64,000 bases of DNA from Microbacterium keratanolyticum (GCF_016907255.1 NZ_JAFBBQ010000001.1:2046001-2110000), one strand, 5' to 3'. Positions 7,480-15,654 are shown, counted from the stretch's first letter. Notes: generated from the letters alone by a model not told the origin. A program made the numbers and translations.

Positions 7480-8808
7480 ATGATCACGGGCACCACGGCG
7501 AACGAGATCGCCGAGAGCGTCCGCCAGCAGATCGATGCCGGCATCCTTCATCCGGGCGACCCCCTGCCGCCGGTCCGCGCGCTCGCCGAACAGCTCAGCG
7601 TCAACCGCAACACGGTGTCCTCCGCGTACCTGGCGCTCGCGCGCGCCGGCGCCGTCATCAGCCGTGGGCGCGCAGGAACCATCGTCGCCGGAGCGCCCGT
7701 GCTCACGGAGGAGGAGGGCTTCGCGCCCGAGACGGTGCTGCGCGATCTCGGCAGCGGCAACCCCGATCCCGACCTCCTGCCCCTCCCTGTGCTCGCGGAG
7801 GTCGACCTGCGCACGCCCGCGCTCTACGGCGATGCCTTGATCGACGCGGATCTGCGTGAGTGGGCGACGGCGTGGATGCGGCAGGCGCAGCCCCGAGAGT
7901 TCGAGCTCACGGTCACGTCCGGCGCGGTGGACGCGATGGAGCGTCTGCTCGCGCAGTCGCTGACCCAGGGCGATGTGCTCGGCCTGGAAGACCCGTGCTT
8001 CCTCTCCAGCATCAACACGGTGAAGCTCGGGGGCTACCGGCCGATCGGCATCCCGCTCGACGACGAGGGCATGACCGTCGAGGGGCTTGCCGCGGCGCTC
8101 GACGCCGGCGCTCGAACGATCGTGTGCACACCGCGGGCGCACAACCCCACGGGGATCAGCCTGTCCGCGCGTCGTGCCGCGGCTCTGCGCGACCTGCTCG
8201 TGGGCGTGCCGCACGTGCTCATCATCGAGGACGACCACTACTCGCTGCTCGCGCGGACCCCGTATCACTCGATCATCCCGGAGGGGCATCCGCGCTGGGC
8301 GCTCGTGCGGTCGATGTCGAAGTTCCTCGGTCCGGACCTGCGCCTCGCGTTGCTCGCGAGCGACCCCGACACCGCGCAGCAGCTGCGCACTCGCCTGTCG
8401 CCCGGTACGACGTGGGTCAGCCGCATCCTGCAGCGGGTGGCCGTCGGGATGCTCGATCACGAGGCGACGGCCGACAATCTCGCCAAGGCGAGCGCGCACT
8501 ATGCGGAGCGCAACGAGGCACTGCGGGTGCTGTTGCGAGAGCGCGGCATCGCTGAGCGCGGGGATGACGGTCTCAACGTGTGGGTCGAGTGCGGCACGGA
8601 TGCGCGGGCCGTCTCGGAGTCCATGATGCGGCGCGGCTGGCTCGTCCGCACGGGAGGTGTGTTCCGCCTCGACGGTGACGAGTCCGCTCCCGAGCTGCGC
8701 ATCACCGCGCACACCCTCGACGATGCCGAGATGCGCACCTTCGCCGACGACCTCGCGGCTTCGATCGCCGAAGCCCGCATCGCCGTCGCGAACCGGAGTC
8801 GGCGCTAG
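7480..8808 (+). CDS. MocR-type PLP-dependent transcriptional regulator / aminotransferase
   Basis: This 442-residue fusion has an N-terminal GntR-type winged helix (residues about 5-70, RALAEQLSVNRNTVSSAYLAL) and a fold-type I aminotransferase domain. The PLP-binding Lys is predicted at residue 281 in RSMSKFLGPDLRL. PRAHNPTG and EDDHY supply the Asn and Asp/Tyr ligands expected in this fold. MocR proteins use PLP to sense or regulate vitamin B6, GABA or related pathways. The ATG has GAGAGGAG upstream, and TAGGCT at 7444-7449 fits a promoter giving a short leader. No obvious target gene adjoins it. Confidence 0.9.
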   Translation: MITGTTANEIAESVRQQIDAGILHPGDPLPPVRALAEQLSVNRNTVSSAYLALARAGAVISRGRAGTIVAGAPVLTEEEGFAPETVLRDLGSGNPDPDLLPLPVLAEVDLRTPALYGDALIDADLREWATAWMRQAQPREFELTVTSGAVDAMERLLAQSLTQGDVLGLEDPCFLSSINTVKLGGYRPIGIPLDDEGMTVEGLAAALDAGARTIVCTPRAHNPTGISLSARRAAALRDLLVGVPHVLIIEDDHYSLLARTPYHSIIPEGHPRWALVRSMSKFLGPDLRLALLASDPDTAQQLRTRLSPGTTWVSRILQRVAVGMLDHEATADNLAKASAHYAERNEALRVLLRERGIAERGDDGLNVWVECGTDARAVSESMMRRGWLVRTGGVFRLDGDESAPELRITAHTLDDAEMRTFADDLAASIAEARIAVANRSRR

Positions 8809-8831
8809 CCGCTCCTAGTGCCCTCACGCAA

Positions 8832-8900
8832 CGGAGGAGTTCTCCCGGATCGGAGGAGGTCCTCGGCGTAGGACTCCTCCGATCAGGGAGTTCTCCTCCG
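8832..8900. repeat. long inverted repeat built from CGGAGGAG units
   Basis: The left arm 8832-8863 (32 nt) and right arm 8870-8900 (31 nt) form a near-perfect hairpin around a 6-nt loop (CGGCGT). Each arm holds two copies of CGGAGGAG, one at its outer end and one internal. It lies 24 nt after the MocR gene and 73 nt before menA. It could end MocR transcription, but it has no T tract and is longer than usual. A dispersed REP-like element is an alternative. Confidence 0.7.
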
Positions 8901-8961
8901 CATACCCCGCCCCGCGCCCACACCCGCCCTCGCGCTGGCTTCTCCGCATCGGCGCCAGAAC

Positions 8962-8967
8962 TAGGCT
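8962..8967 (+). promoter_or_regulatory. -10-like element of menA, leaderless type
   Basis: TAGGCT ends 6 nt before the GTG at 8974, and there is no Shine-Dalgarno. Confidence 0.55.
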
Positions 8968-8973
8968 GGTGCC

Positions 8974-9930
8974 GTGGCATCCTCGAAGCGCTCCTCCCGT
9001 CCCTCGCCCGTCCGCCGTTCCGGCAACCCGGCGAAGAAGCCGATCATCGCGGCGGGCCCCGTGACCGTCGGCGACTGGATCGGCGCCGCGCGTCCTCGCA
9101 CGCTGCCGCTCGCGATCGCCCCGGTGCTTATCGGCACGGGTGCCGCGATCGTCGCGACGGGAGTGTTCCACTGGGTCATCGCGCTGGCGTGCCTTGCCGT
9201 CTCGGTGCTGCTGCAGATCGGCGTGAACTTCACGAACGACTACAGCGACGGCATCCGAGGAACAGACGCGCACCGCGTCGGCCCTGCCCGCTTGACCGCT
9301 TCCGGTCGTGTGCCGGCGCGCACCGTGCTCGTCGTGGGGCTGTCGTTCTTCGCCCTGGCCGCACTCGCGGGCCTGGCGATCGTCATCCGCACGCAGCAAT
9401 GGTGGATGCTGGCGGTCGGTGCCGTCGCGATCATCGCGGCGTGGTTCTACACCGGCGGCAAGCGCCCCTACGGCTATGCGGGTCTGGGGGAGCTCTTCGT
9501 CTTCGTCTTCTTCGGACTCGTCGCAACGCTCGGAACCACCTGGGTGCAGGCTTTCTCGCTGCCGCAGGAGTCGTGGGCGGGGGCGATCGCCGCGGGACTC
9601 TTCGCGTGCGCCGTGCTGCTCGCGAACAATCTGCGCGACATCGACCAGGATCGCGCCGCGGGCAAGCGCACGCTCACCGTGCGCATCGGAAAGCGTGCGA
9701 CGCAGGTGCTGTTCACCGTGTTCGCGCTCGTGCCTTTCCTGATCGCCGCGTGGCTGGCACTGTTCTACCCGATCGCCTGGCTGTCGCTGCTCGTGCTTCT
9801 CGCGGTCATCCCCGCGGTCATCATCATCTGGACCGCGCGCACGGCGAAGGAGCTCATCCTCGTGCTCGCGCTCACTTCCGTCAGCTCTCTGCTCTATGCA
9901 GGGATGCTGTTCTGGGCGTTCGTCGGCTGA
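8974..9930 (+). CDS. menA: 1,4-dihydroxy-2-naphthoate polyprenyltransferase
   Basis: This UbiA-superfamily membrane enzyme (318 residues, about eight or nine membrane helices) attaches the polyprenyl tail to 1,4-dihydroxy-2-naphthoate, giving demethylmenaquinone. The first Asp-rich motif is in NFTNDYSDGIRGTD and the second in NNLRDIDQDRAAGKRT; both coordinate Mg-diphosphate. A 30-residue basic N-terminal extension (SSKRSSRPSPVRR) precedes the first helix. The GTG start is supported by TAGGCT 6 nt upstream. menD, menF and menG follow within 9 kb. The DUF4229 gene next to it is convergent. Confidence 0.95.
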   Translation: MASSKRSSRPSPVRRSGNPAKKPIIAAGPVTVGDWIGAARPRTLPLAIAPVLIGTGAAIVATGVFHWVIALACLAVSVLLQIGVNFTNDYSDGIRGTDAHRVGPARLTASGRVPARTVLVVGLSFFALAALAGLAIVIRTQQWWMLAVGAVAIIAAWFYTGGKRPYGYAGLGELFVFVFFGLVATLGTTWVQAFSLPQESWAGAIAAGLFACAVLLANNLRDIDQDRAAGKRTLTVRIGKRATQVLFTVFALVPFLIAAWLALFYPIAWLSLLVLLAVIPAVIIIWTARTAKELILVLALTSVSSLLYAGMLFWAFVG

Positions 9931-9933
9931 GGC

Positions 9934-10206
9934 CTACGCGGCAGGGTCTGCGCCGTCTTCCGCCTCTTCATCCGAGGCTTCGTCGCGCTGACGGTTCTGA
10001 CGTCGGCGGTAGATCTCGGTGGAGGCGCCGGCGAGGGGCGCGCGCAGGAAGAGCAGCGAGATGCTGATGCCGATGAGCGCCGCGAAGAGCGCCGCCAGCC
10101 ACCAGAACTCGCGGAAGATCGGGAAGAAGAACCAGAGGATCCCGAGCGGAACGAGGAAGGCGAGCAGCCGCAGCACGGAATACACAAGGAGGGGCGGAAG
10201 CTTCAC
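9934..10206 (-). CDS. DUF4229 membrane protein
   Basis: This 90-residue protein has two hydrophobic helices (residues about 8-27 and 33-52) and a charged, acidic cytoplasmic tail ending EEAEDGADPAA, the layout of DUF4229. The family is commonly found beside menaquinone genes in actinobacteria, so a membrane role linked to quinone metabolism is possible but unproven. The start is GTG, with TAGACT (minus strand) exactly 6 nt ahead. The gene converges on menA with only 3 nt between the stops. Confidence 0.85.
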   Translation of the reverse strand: MKLPPLLVYSVLRLLAFLVPLGILWFFFPIFREFWWLAALFAALIGISISLLFLRAPLAGASTEIYRRRQNRQRDEASDEEAEDGADPAA

Positions 10207-10212
10207 CCCTCC

Positions 10213-10218
10213 AGTCTA
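10213..10218 (-). promoter_or_regulatory. -10-like element, leaderless type
   Basis: On the minus strand TAGACT ends 6 nt before the GTG at 10206 of the DUF4229 gene. Confidence 0.55.
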
Positions 10219-10307
10219 GGTGGGCACATTAGCCCTCAGCTGTGCGTGGGACGGAGGGCGGATGCTGGGGGTTCGCCGCATCCGAGGTCGCGGCGCGGGA
10301 ACCTGCC

Positions 10308-10313
10308 TAGACT
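10308..10313 (+). promoter_or_regulatory. -10-like element, leaderless type
   Basis: TAGACT ends 6 nt before the ATG at 10320. Confidence 0.55.
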
Positions 10314-10319
10314 GGGAAA

Positions 10320-10682
10320 ATGGCACGTTTACTTGTCGTTGGCGGTTTCCTCGCGGCGATCTTCTGGATCTACAGCGTCGTGGACTGCGCGCTGCAGCCT
10401 GCCACACGCCACCGGGGCGTGTCGAAGGGCGTGTGGGTCGCGATCGTGCTCCTCATTCCCGTGCTCGGGGGCATTCTCTGGTTCGTCCTCGGCCGTTCGC
10501 GCCCGGGGCAGAGCCCGCGCGGTGACCTGTATGTGCCGCTCGACGACGACCCGACGCATCTGCGTCGCATCAGCGAGGCCGAACAGGACCGTCGCATCCG
10601 CCAGCTGGAGGAAGAGCTCGCTCGTCTGGACCAGGAGGGCGATGCGCCCGAGGCCGGAACAGGCACGGGCGAACGCTCGTGA
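10320..10682 (+). CDS. PLD nuclease N-terminal (PLDc_N) domain membrane protein
   Basis: This 120-residue protein matches the short PLDc_N family: a hydrophobic segment, WIYSVVDCALQPATRHRGVSKG, and a second membrane helix (WVAIVLLIPVLGGILWFVLG). A charged cytoplasmic tail of about 50 residues contains a predicted helix (ISEAEQDRRIRQLEEELARL). The protein has no catalytic phospholipase domain despite the family name. Its stop overlaps the menD GTG start by 4 nt, so it is coupled to menaquinone synthesis genes. Its role is unknown. Confidence 0.85.
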   Translation: MARLLVVGGFLAAIFWIYSVVDCALQPATRHRGVSKGVWVAIVLLIPVLGGILWFVLGRSRPGQSPRGDLYVPLDDDPTHLRRISEAEQDRRIRQLEEELARLDQEGDAPEAGTGTGERS

Positions 10683-12370
10683 CGGCGACGGATGCTGCGA
10701 CGCCGTCCATGTCCGCCGCAGTGGCGCTGTTCGCGGAACTCGTCGCGCAGGGCGTGGAGCACGTGGTGCTCTCACCGGGGTCGCGTTCGCAGGCGCTGGC
10801 GCTGACGGCGGTCGCGCTGGAGAAGCAGGGCCGCCTGCGGGTGCACGTGCGCATCGACGAGCGGGTGGCGGGATTCACCGCTCTCGGCCTTGCGCGCGAG
10901 ACGGGAAGACCCGCGGTGGTCATCTGCACGTCGGGCACCGCGGCCGCGAACCTGCTGCCCGCCGCCATGGAGGCCTTCCACGCCGGGGTGCCGCTGCTTC
11001 TGCTCACGGCGGATCGCCCGCCCGAACTGCGGGGGATCGGTGCCAACCAGGCGACGATCCAGCCCGGCATGTTCGCCGCGTGGGTGCGGTACGAGCTCGA
11101 TGCCCCTGTCCTCGGTGAGGGAGGCTTCGAGGTCTTCTCCCGCATCGCCGCACACGCCGTCGCGGCGTCGCTCGGCGCGTCGGGTATCGAGGTCGATGGG
11201 CTCTCCGGCGTCGCCGGCCCCGTGCACCTGAACCTTCCGTTCCGGGAGCCGCTGTCGGGAGCTGTCGTCACGACGTCCATCCCGGATGCCCCGCCCCCCG
11301 CGGCCGTCGAGCCCGAGGCGTTCCTCCTTACGCGCGGTCCGCGCACCGTCGTCATCGCGGGTGCAGACGCCGGCCCGGACGCGGAAGAGATCGCGCATCA
11401 GGGCGGTTGGCCGCTGATCGCCGAGGTCGTCAGCGGGGCGCGCTTCGGTCGCCACCTCGTGCACGGCTATCGTGCCCTGCTGCGAGAGCCTGTCCTGGGC
11501 GGACGCATCGAGCGGGTCGTCGTGCTGGGGCATCCCACGCTCAGCCGTGAGGTCCCCGCGCTCCTGCGCCGCACCGATGTCGAGGTCATCGCCGTCCGCT
11601 GCGGTGGTGAGGCGCTCGACTTCAACGGCGCCACGCGCGCTGTCGACGCCGTCACGGTTGAAGCCGGAGCATCCGATCGGGAATGGCTGGGGGAGTGGAT
11701 GCGGGCATCCGCCGCGTCCGCCGTCGACCTGGACGCCCCGGCGCGCGACGTCGAGGGGCTGTCCTCGTTCGACCGCGCGGAACGGCTCAGCGCCGTGAAG
11801 GCAGAGCTCCAGGCCGTGCGGCGTCCCCTCGATCGTGAACTCCTCGTCGACTCGCTCTGGCGGGCCACGTGGCCGCACGACCGCCTGGTGTTCGGATCCT
11901 CGCGCCTCGTTCGTGTCGCCGATGCCGTGCTCGGCGGCAAGCGGGTGCCCGTGCACGCGAACAGGGGCCTGGCCGGGATCGACGGCACGGTCGCGACCGC
12001 GACCGGCATTGCGATCGCAAGCCAGGCCGCGGGTGGTGCGGGCGTCACGCGCGTGCTCCTCGGCGACCTCGCGTTCCTGCACGACGTGGGTGCGCTGCTG
12101 CTTCCGCCAGATGAGGCAGAACCCCGCCTGCAGGTCGTCGTCGGCAACGATGGTGGCGGAACGATCTTCGACGGACTCGAAGTCGCGGCGACCGCCGACC
12201 GCGACGACCTCGATCGTGCCTTCTACACGCCGCACACCGCCCGGCTCGAGCATCTCGCGCTGGCCTACGGGTGGGAGTATCAGCGCGTCACGACCCGATC
12301 GGCACTCGACCAGGCGCTCACCTCTCCGGTCGGAGGGCGCCAGCTGATCGAGGTCCCGCTCGCACGGTAG
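10679..12370 (+). CDS. menD: SEPHCHC synthase (2-succinyl-5-enolpyruvyl-6-hydroxy-3-cyclohexene-1-carboxylate synthase)
   Basis: This 563-residue thiamine-diphosphate enzyme joins isochorismate and 2-oxoglutarate in menaquinone synthesis. The N-terminal region has SPGSRSQALALTAV and the conserved Glu of RIDERVAGFTALGLA. GTAAANLLPAAMEA follows, then RPPELRGIGANQ; these are all MenD hallmarks. The C-terminal ThDP-binding GDLAFLHD and GNDGGGTIF motifs are present. The GTG start overlaps the upstream membrane protein gene (GTGA). Its substrate would come from MenF, encoded 0.9 kb downstream on the opposite strand. menB, menC and menE are not in this window. Confidence 0.96.
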   Translation: MTATDAATPSMSAAVALFAELVAQGVEHVVLSPGSRSQALALTAVALEKQGRLRVHVRIDERVAGFTALGLARETGRPAVVICTSGTAAANLLPAAMEAFHAGVPLLLLTADRPPELRGIGANQATIQPGMFAAWVRYELDAPVLGEGGFEVFSRIAAHAVAASLGASGIEVDGLSGVAGPVHLNLPFREPLSGAVVTTSIPDAPPPAAVEPEAFLLTRGPRTVVIAGADAGPDAEEIAHQGGWPLIAEVVSGARFGRHLVHGYRALLREPVLGGRIERVVVLGHPTLSREVPALLRRTDVEVIAVRCGGEALDFNGATRAVDAVTVEAGASDREWLGEWMRASAASAVDLDAPARDVEGLSSFDRAERLSAVKAELQAVRRPLDRELLVDSLWRATWPHDRLVFGSSRLVRVADAVLGGKRVPVHANRGLAGIDGTVATATGIAIASQAAGGAGVTRVLLGDLAFLHDVGALLLPPDEAEPRLQVVVGNDGGGTIFDGLEVAATADRDDLDRAFYTPHTARLEHLALAYGWEYQRVTTRSALDQALTSPVGGRQLIEVPLAR

Positions 12371-12396
12371 GCATTCCCCACAGGGCTGCACTGCGG

Positions 12397-12402
12397 CAGG
12401 AT
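12397..12402 (+). promoter_or_regulatory. -10-like element, leaderless type
   Basis: CAGGAT, a weak TAnnnT match, ends 6 nt before the ATG at 12409. Confidence 0.3.
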
Positions 12403-12408
12403 GTTCGC

Positions 12409-13269
12409 ATGAGCACAGACCACTCCGGTTGGAAGGCCGCCGCATCCGAGGTTCTCCGCGTGGGGCCGGACTTCCGTCTCGGCGCGGTCGACCCAGAGAC
12501 GACTCCGGGCTATGAGGGCGGCAAGGCCCGCGGGGCCGCGGATCTCGCGGGAGGGATCGGCCAGCTCAGCGAACTGCAGGAACGTCTCTTCGCCGAGAGC
12601 CGCGTCGGCGTGGCGAAGGACTCCGTGCTTCTCGTGCTCCAGGCGATGGACTCCGCAGGCAAGGGCGGCATCGTCCGTCACGTCGTCGGGGGCGTGGATC
12701 CGCAGGGAGTCCACCTGACCGCCTTCAAGGCGCCCACGGCGGAGGAGCGCGCGCACGACTTCCTCTGGCGCATCGAGAAGCGGCTTCCCGAGCACGGTTT
12801 CATCGGCGTCTTCGACCGCTCGCACTACGAGGACGTGCTCATCGGCCGGGTCCGCCAGCTCGCCCCGCCGGAGGAGATCGAACGCCGCTACGACGCCATC
12901 AACGCGTTCGAGGCCGAGATCGCGGCATCCGGAACCCGCATCATCAAGGTGATGCTGCACATCTCGCGACATGAGCAGAAGAAGCGCCTCAGTGAGCGTC
13001 TGGAACGTCCGGACAAGCACTGGAAGTACAACCCGGGCGACGTCGACGAGCGACTGCTCTGGGACGACTACATGGCGGCGTTCCAGACCGTGTTCGAGCG
13101 CACCTCCACGGCGGCGGCACCCTGGTACGTGGTACCGGCGAACTCCAAGTGGTACGCGCGTCTCGCTGTGCAGGAGCTGCTGTTGGAGACGCTCACCGCG
13201 ATCGATCCGCAATGGCCCGCGGCAGACTACGACGTCGAGGCTGAGAAGAAGCGGCTCGCCGCGAGCTGA
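12409..13269 (+). CDS. polyphosphate kinase 2 family protein (PPK2)
   Basis: This 286-residue P-loop kinase transfers phosphate between polyphosphate and nucleotides. Walker A is in LQAMDSAGKGGIVRHV, Walker B/lid signals in GVFDRSHYEDVLIGRV, and a lid region is rich in Arg and Lys (HEQKKRLSERLERPDKHWK). The length and single domain fit class I PPK2. The frame is open upstream, but the start at MSTDHSGW agrees with family length and lies 38 nt after menD. Its presence inside the menaquinone block is probably positional rather than functional. Confidence 0.92.
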   Translation: MSTDHSGWKAAASEVLRVGPDFRLGAVDPETTPGYEGGKARGAADLAGGIGQLSELQERLFAESRVGVAKDSVLLVLQAMDSAGKGGIVRHVVGGVDPQGVHLTAFKAPTAEERAHDFLWRIEKRLPEHGFIGVFDRSHYEDVLIGRVRQLAPPEEIERRYDAINAFEAEIAASGTRIIKVMLHISRHEQKKRLSERLERPDKHWKYNPGDVDERLLWDDYMAAFQTVFERTSTAAAPWYVVPANSKWYARLAVQELLLETLTAIDPQWPAADYDVEAEKKRLAAS

Positions 13270-13282
13270 CGGTGCGGATGCC

Positions 13283-14554
13283 TCAGGCGAGCGCGTCGAC
13301 GATGGGGCGGAACTTCACGCGGGTTTCGAGCAGCTCGGATTCCGGGTCGCTGCCGGTGACGATCCCTGCGCCCGCGTAGGCCGTGACCGCGATTGGCCCG
13401 CTGCCCGTGCCGCGCACGTGTCCGCGTTCGAACTGTGCGCAGCGCAGCGCGATCGCCCACTCGCCGTTTCCGGCGGCGTCGACCCAGCCGACCGGGCCGG
13501 CGTAGCGCTCGCGGTCGAACGGCTCCAAGCGGCGGATCGCCGCGATCGCGGCCGGAGTAGGGGAGCCGGCGACGGCAGCGGTGGGATGCAGCGCGCCGAC
13601 CAGATCAAGGGAGGTCGCGCCGTCCGACAACTCGCCCTCGACATCGGTCGCGAGGTGGAAGAGGTTCGGCAGCTTCAGCAGGAACGGCTGTTCACTCGAC
13701 GCGAGCGCGCGCGTGTGCGGGCGCAGCTCGGTGAGCACGCTCTGCACCGCGTACTGGTGCTCATCGAGGTCCTTCTCGCTGGAGGCGAGAGCGGCGGATG
13801 CGGCGACGTCAGCGTCAGCATCCGCCCCGCGCGCCGTCGTGCCGGCCAGCACCCGCGCGGTGACCGTTCCGTTCTGCGCCGTGACGAGCGTCTCGGGGCT
13901 CGCACCCATCAGACCGTCGACCGCGAACGCCCAGGTGTCGGGGTACTCGCTCGAGAGCGCGCGGACGAGCCGGCGCAGATCAGCGCCCTCGGGAACCGTG
14001 CCGGTGAGGTCTCGTGCCAGCACGACCTTGCTGACCTCGCCCGCCGCGATCGCATCGAGTCCTGCACGGACGCTGTCTTCATAGCCCTGCGCGGTCTGCG
14101 CGCCGGGGCCGAGCGTTCCCGCCCAGTGCGGCCCGTACTCGCGAGGTTCGGCGATCGCATCGGGAACATCGTCGTTGCCGCGGATCGTGGTGATCCACGA
14201 GCGCCCCTGTGCGCGACCGATGATCGCGGACGGCACGATGAGGACGCTCGCGGCAGCGGATGCGTCGTCAAAGACCAGGGTGCTGAAGGCGACGAGCCCC
14301 GTGCCTGGAAGCCCGACCGGGTCGTCGATGTCGGCCTGGGCGGCGATCTGCTGCCAGCCGGACGACATGATCGCGGCGTGCGGCTCGTCGAAGCCGCCTG
14401 CGATGCGCAGGTGGGTCTGCATTCCCGCACCGACGGCGACGATGCCGTCGCCGCGACGCAGCCACGCGAGGGGGGTCGTCGGGTCGGCATAGGCGAGAAG
14501 ATCTTCGACCGGATCGATCTCGCGCGTCACCACGGAAAGGCGGAAGGGCATCAC
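13283..14554 (-). CDS. menF: isochorismate synthase
   Basis: This 423-residue chorismate-utilising enzyme converts chorismate to isochorismate, the entry step to menaquinone (or salicylate siderophores). The C-terminal catalytic domain shows LVGALHPTAAVAGSPTPAA and the ERYAGPVGWVDAAGNGEW region with its Mg-binding Glu. GAGIVTGSDPESELLET near the end is also typical. With menD next door, the menaquinone role is favoured. It converges on the PPK2 gene. The sequence upstream of its start contains TAAGCT 9 nt away. Confidence 0.93.
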   Translation of the reverse strand: MMPFRLSVVTREIDPVEDLLAYADPTTPLAWLRRGDGIVAVGAGMQTHLRIAGGFDEPHAAIMSSGWQQIAAQADIDDPVGLPGTGLVAFSTLVFDDASAAASVLIVPSAIIGRAQGRSWITTIRGNDDVPDAIAEPREYGPHWAGTLGPGAQTAQGYEDSVRAGLDAIAAGEVSKVVLARDLTGTVPEGADLRRLVRALSSEYPDTWAFAVDGLMGASPETLVTAQNGTVTARVLAGTTARGADADADVAASAALASSEKDLDEHQYAVQSVLTELRPHTRALASSEQPFLLKLPNLFHLATDVEGELSDGATSLDLVGALHPTAAVAGSPTPAAIAAIRRLEPFDRERYAGPVGWVDAAGNGEWAIALRCAQFERGHVRGTGSGPIAVTAYAGAGIVTGSDPESELLETRVKFRPIVDALA

Positions 14555-14601
14555 CTGCCCAGCTTAGGCCGCGGGCCTGCACCGCACCGCCGAGCGGGCA
14601 C

Positions 14602-14607
14602 TAGGCT
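14602..14607 (+). promoter_or_regulatory. -10-like element before a truncated ORF
   Basis: TAGGCT ends 6 nt before the GTG at 14614, the same arrangement as for real genes nearby. Confidence 0.4.
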
Positions 14608-14613
14608 CGCCCC

Positions 14614-14661
14614 GTGACTTCTTCGCTCCCGGTTCCCGGAACCCCGATGATCATGCAATGA
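14614..14661 (+). pseudogene. apparent truncated 5' end of a gene
   Basis: A GTG with a canonical TAGGCT element 6 nt upstream opens a 15-codon frame (MTSSLPVPGTPMIMQ) that stops at 14661. Promoter and codon usage look like a real gene start divergent from menF, but the frame ends exactly where base composition drops. This suggests that a gene was cut by insertion or deletion. The original gene cannot be identified. Confidence 0.35.
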
Positions 14662-15136
14662 CGGAAAGACAAGTCAGAGGGTAAGCGCTCCGCTTCGAAC
14701 CGGCATTTTTGCACTCGACCACCCTGGCGACAGGCCGCGACACGCCGAAATGCTGTTTCCACAGAAAATGCTCGTCGGAAGGCCTCCGTTTCACACAGCC
14801 TGTTGATGGGAGTCGTTCACGCCCTGTGGCTACAGGCGGTGACTGCCGTCTCCGGGTGGGACCGCCTGTGGAAGAAACGGTGGAGAACCTGTGGTGTACC
14901 AGTGGAGAGCGGTGGAAAACTACACGGATGTAACTACTACCCCTTGTAGTCCCGGTGGATGTCGGTCCCCATATGTAGTATTGGACCACCGGGTAGACAC
15001 GGAGACGCCCCTCAGACCTTGCCGGGTCGGAGGGGCGCAAGATTCCTAGTAGGGGAATTTCTCCAAGGTACGCGCGGGAACGACGTTCACCAAACGGTTG
15101 GGCGTGTCCTACAAAATCCTTTGGAGGATTTGCAGC
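14662..15136 (+). other. non-coding region with structured leader upstream of the YjzC-like gene
   Basis: No plausible gene is seen in these 475 bases, which are clearly lower in GC than the flanks. They contain a TTTCCACAG DnaA-box-like site (14757-14765) and a phased series of GTGG units (14856-14915). ACTAC/GTAGT inverted repeats lie around 14930-14950. Two RNA hairpins can form: 14951-14993 (CCCGGT and GGTCC pairing with GGACC and ACCGGG) and 15006-15037 (CGCCCCTC-GACC with GGTC-GAGGGGCG). The second is terminator-like and could attenuate the downstream genes. Confidence 0.5.
14856..14915 (+). repeat. iteron-like series of six GTGG units
   Basis: GTGG occurs at 14856, 14868, 14880, 14891, 14902 and 14912, spaced 12, 12, 11, 11 and 10 nt, close to one helical turn. 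Several copies extend to GTGGA. Confidence 0.45.
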
Positions 15137-15331
15137 ATGAGTACTAACAGCAACAATCAGCTCCGTTCGGGGCAGATCGCAAAACAGTCGGGTCAGTACG
15201 GGGTCGTCGGTCCTCGTGGTGGTGCAACCGGTCGGGAAGTCACCGTCACGAAGGGCGAGCCGATGCCGCCGACACCGAAGCCGAACATGGGCTTCAAGCT
15301 CGTTGACGCGACGAAGCACGGGAAGCGCTGA
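15137..15331 (+). CDS. YjzC-like small protein
   Basis: This 64-residue protein resembles the YjzC family: an N-terminal GQIAKQSGQYGVVGPRGG, then VTVTKGEPMPPTPKP, and a short Lys/Thr-rich tail. The family has no established function and is shared with Bacillus. The ATG at 15137 has TTGGAGG upstream and begins where similarity begins. Its TGA overlaps the ATG of the next gene (TGATG), so the two are co-translated. It lies in a lower-GC segment that appears to have been inserted between menF and the DUF402 gene. Confidence 0.75.
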   Translation: MSTNSNNQLRSGQIAKQSGQYGVVGPRGGATGREVTVTKGEPMPPTPKPNMGFKLVDATKHGKR

Positions 15332-15654
15332 TGGTTACCTTCCTTTTCGACACGAACGGGGAAGGTGTCGCCTTTCGGCGCACTCCCGATGACCGATTTC
15401 TCTGGGACAAGGACGGGAACTGGGTTGGGTGGTTCCCGTGGGGCGATGCCGACGCCGTGGATCAGCAGGGTAACTACCTCGGCACGGTGGTAGGTAACCG
15501 ACTCCTCGCCCGAGAGAATCCGCCTTACCGTGGTTATCCGGGCTACCCGGGTTACCCGGGATACGCCGGATATCCCGGGTATCCGGGCTATGCCGGTTAT
15601 GGCGGATATCGGTCTGGCTTTCGAGACGTGAGTGCCGGACGCCTGAAGGGCTAG
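15331..15654 (+). CDS. small protein with possible beta-flower repeats and a Gly-Tyr-Pro-rich tail
   Basis: This protein has 107 residues. The first 65 contain repeated strand-turn units (FDTNGEGVAF, LWDKDGNWVGWF, VDQQGNYLGTVV). They resemble the 4-fold beta-flower domain, seen by eye only. Residues about 68-95 are imperfect tandem GYPGYPGYAGY repeats, a low-complexity segment that may be disordered or self-associating. It has no signal peptide. It is coupled to the YjzC-like gene by a 1-nt overlap and followed by a strong terminator. The function is unknown. Confidence 0.75.
   Translation: MVTFLFDTNGEGVAFRRTPDDRFLWDKDGNWVGWFPWGDADAVDQQGNYLGTVVGNRLLARENPPYRGYPGYPGYPGYAGYPGYPGYAGYGGYRSGFRDVSAGRLKG

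Noticed and set aside
14690..14720. A TTCGAA-centred sequence resembling a tRNA T arm on the minus strand.
   Set aside because: The flanking bases do not pair as a 5-bp T stem, and no acceptor or anticodon arm can be formed.
15536..15606. Tandem short repeats that might be a CRISPR-like or minisatellite array.
   Set aside because: The period is 9 to 12 nt, in frame, and encodes Gly-Tyr-Pro repeats. There are no spacers.
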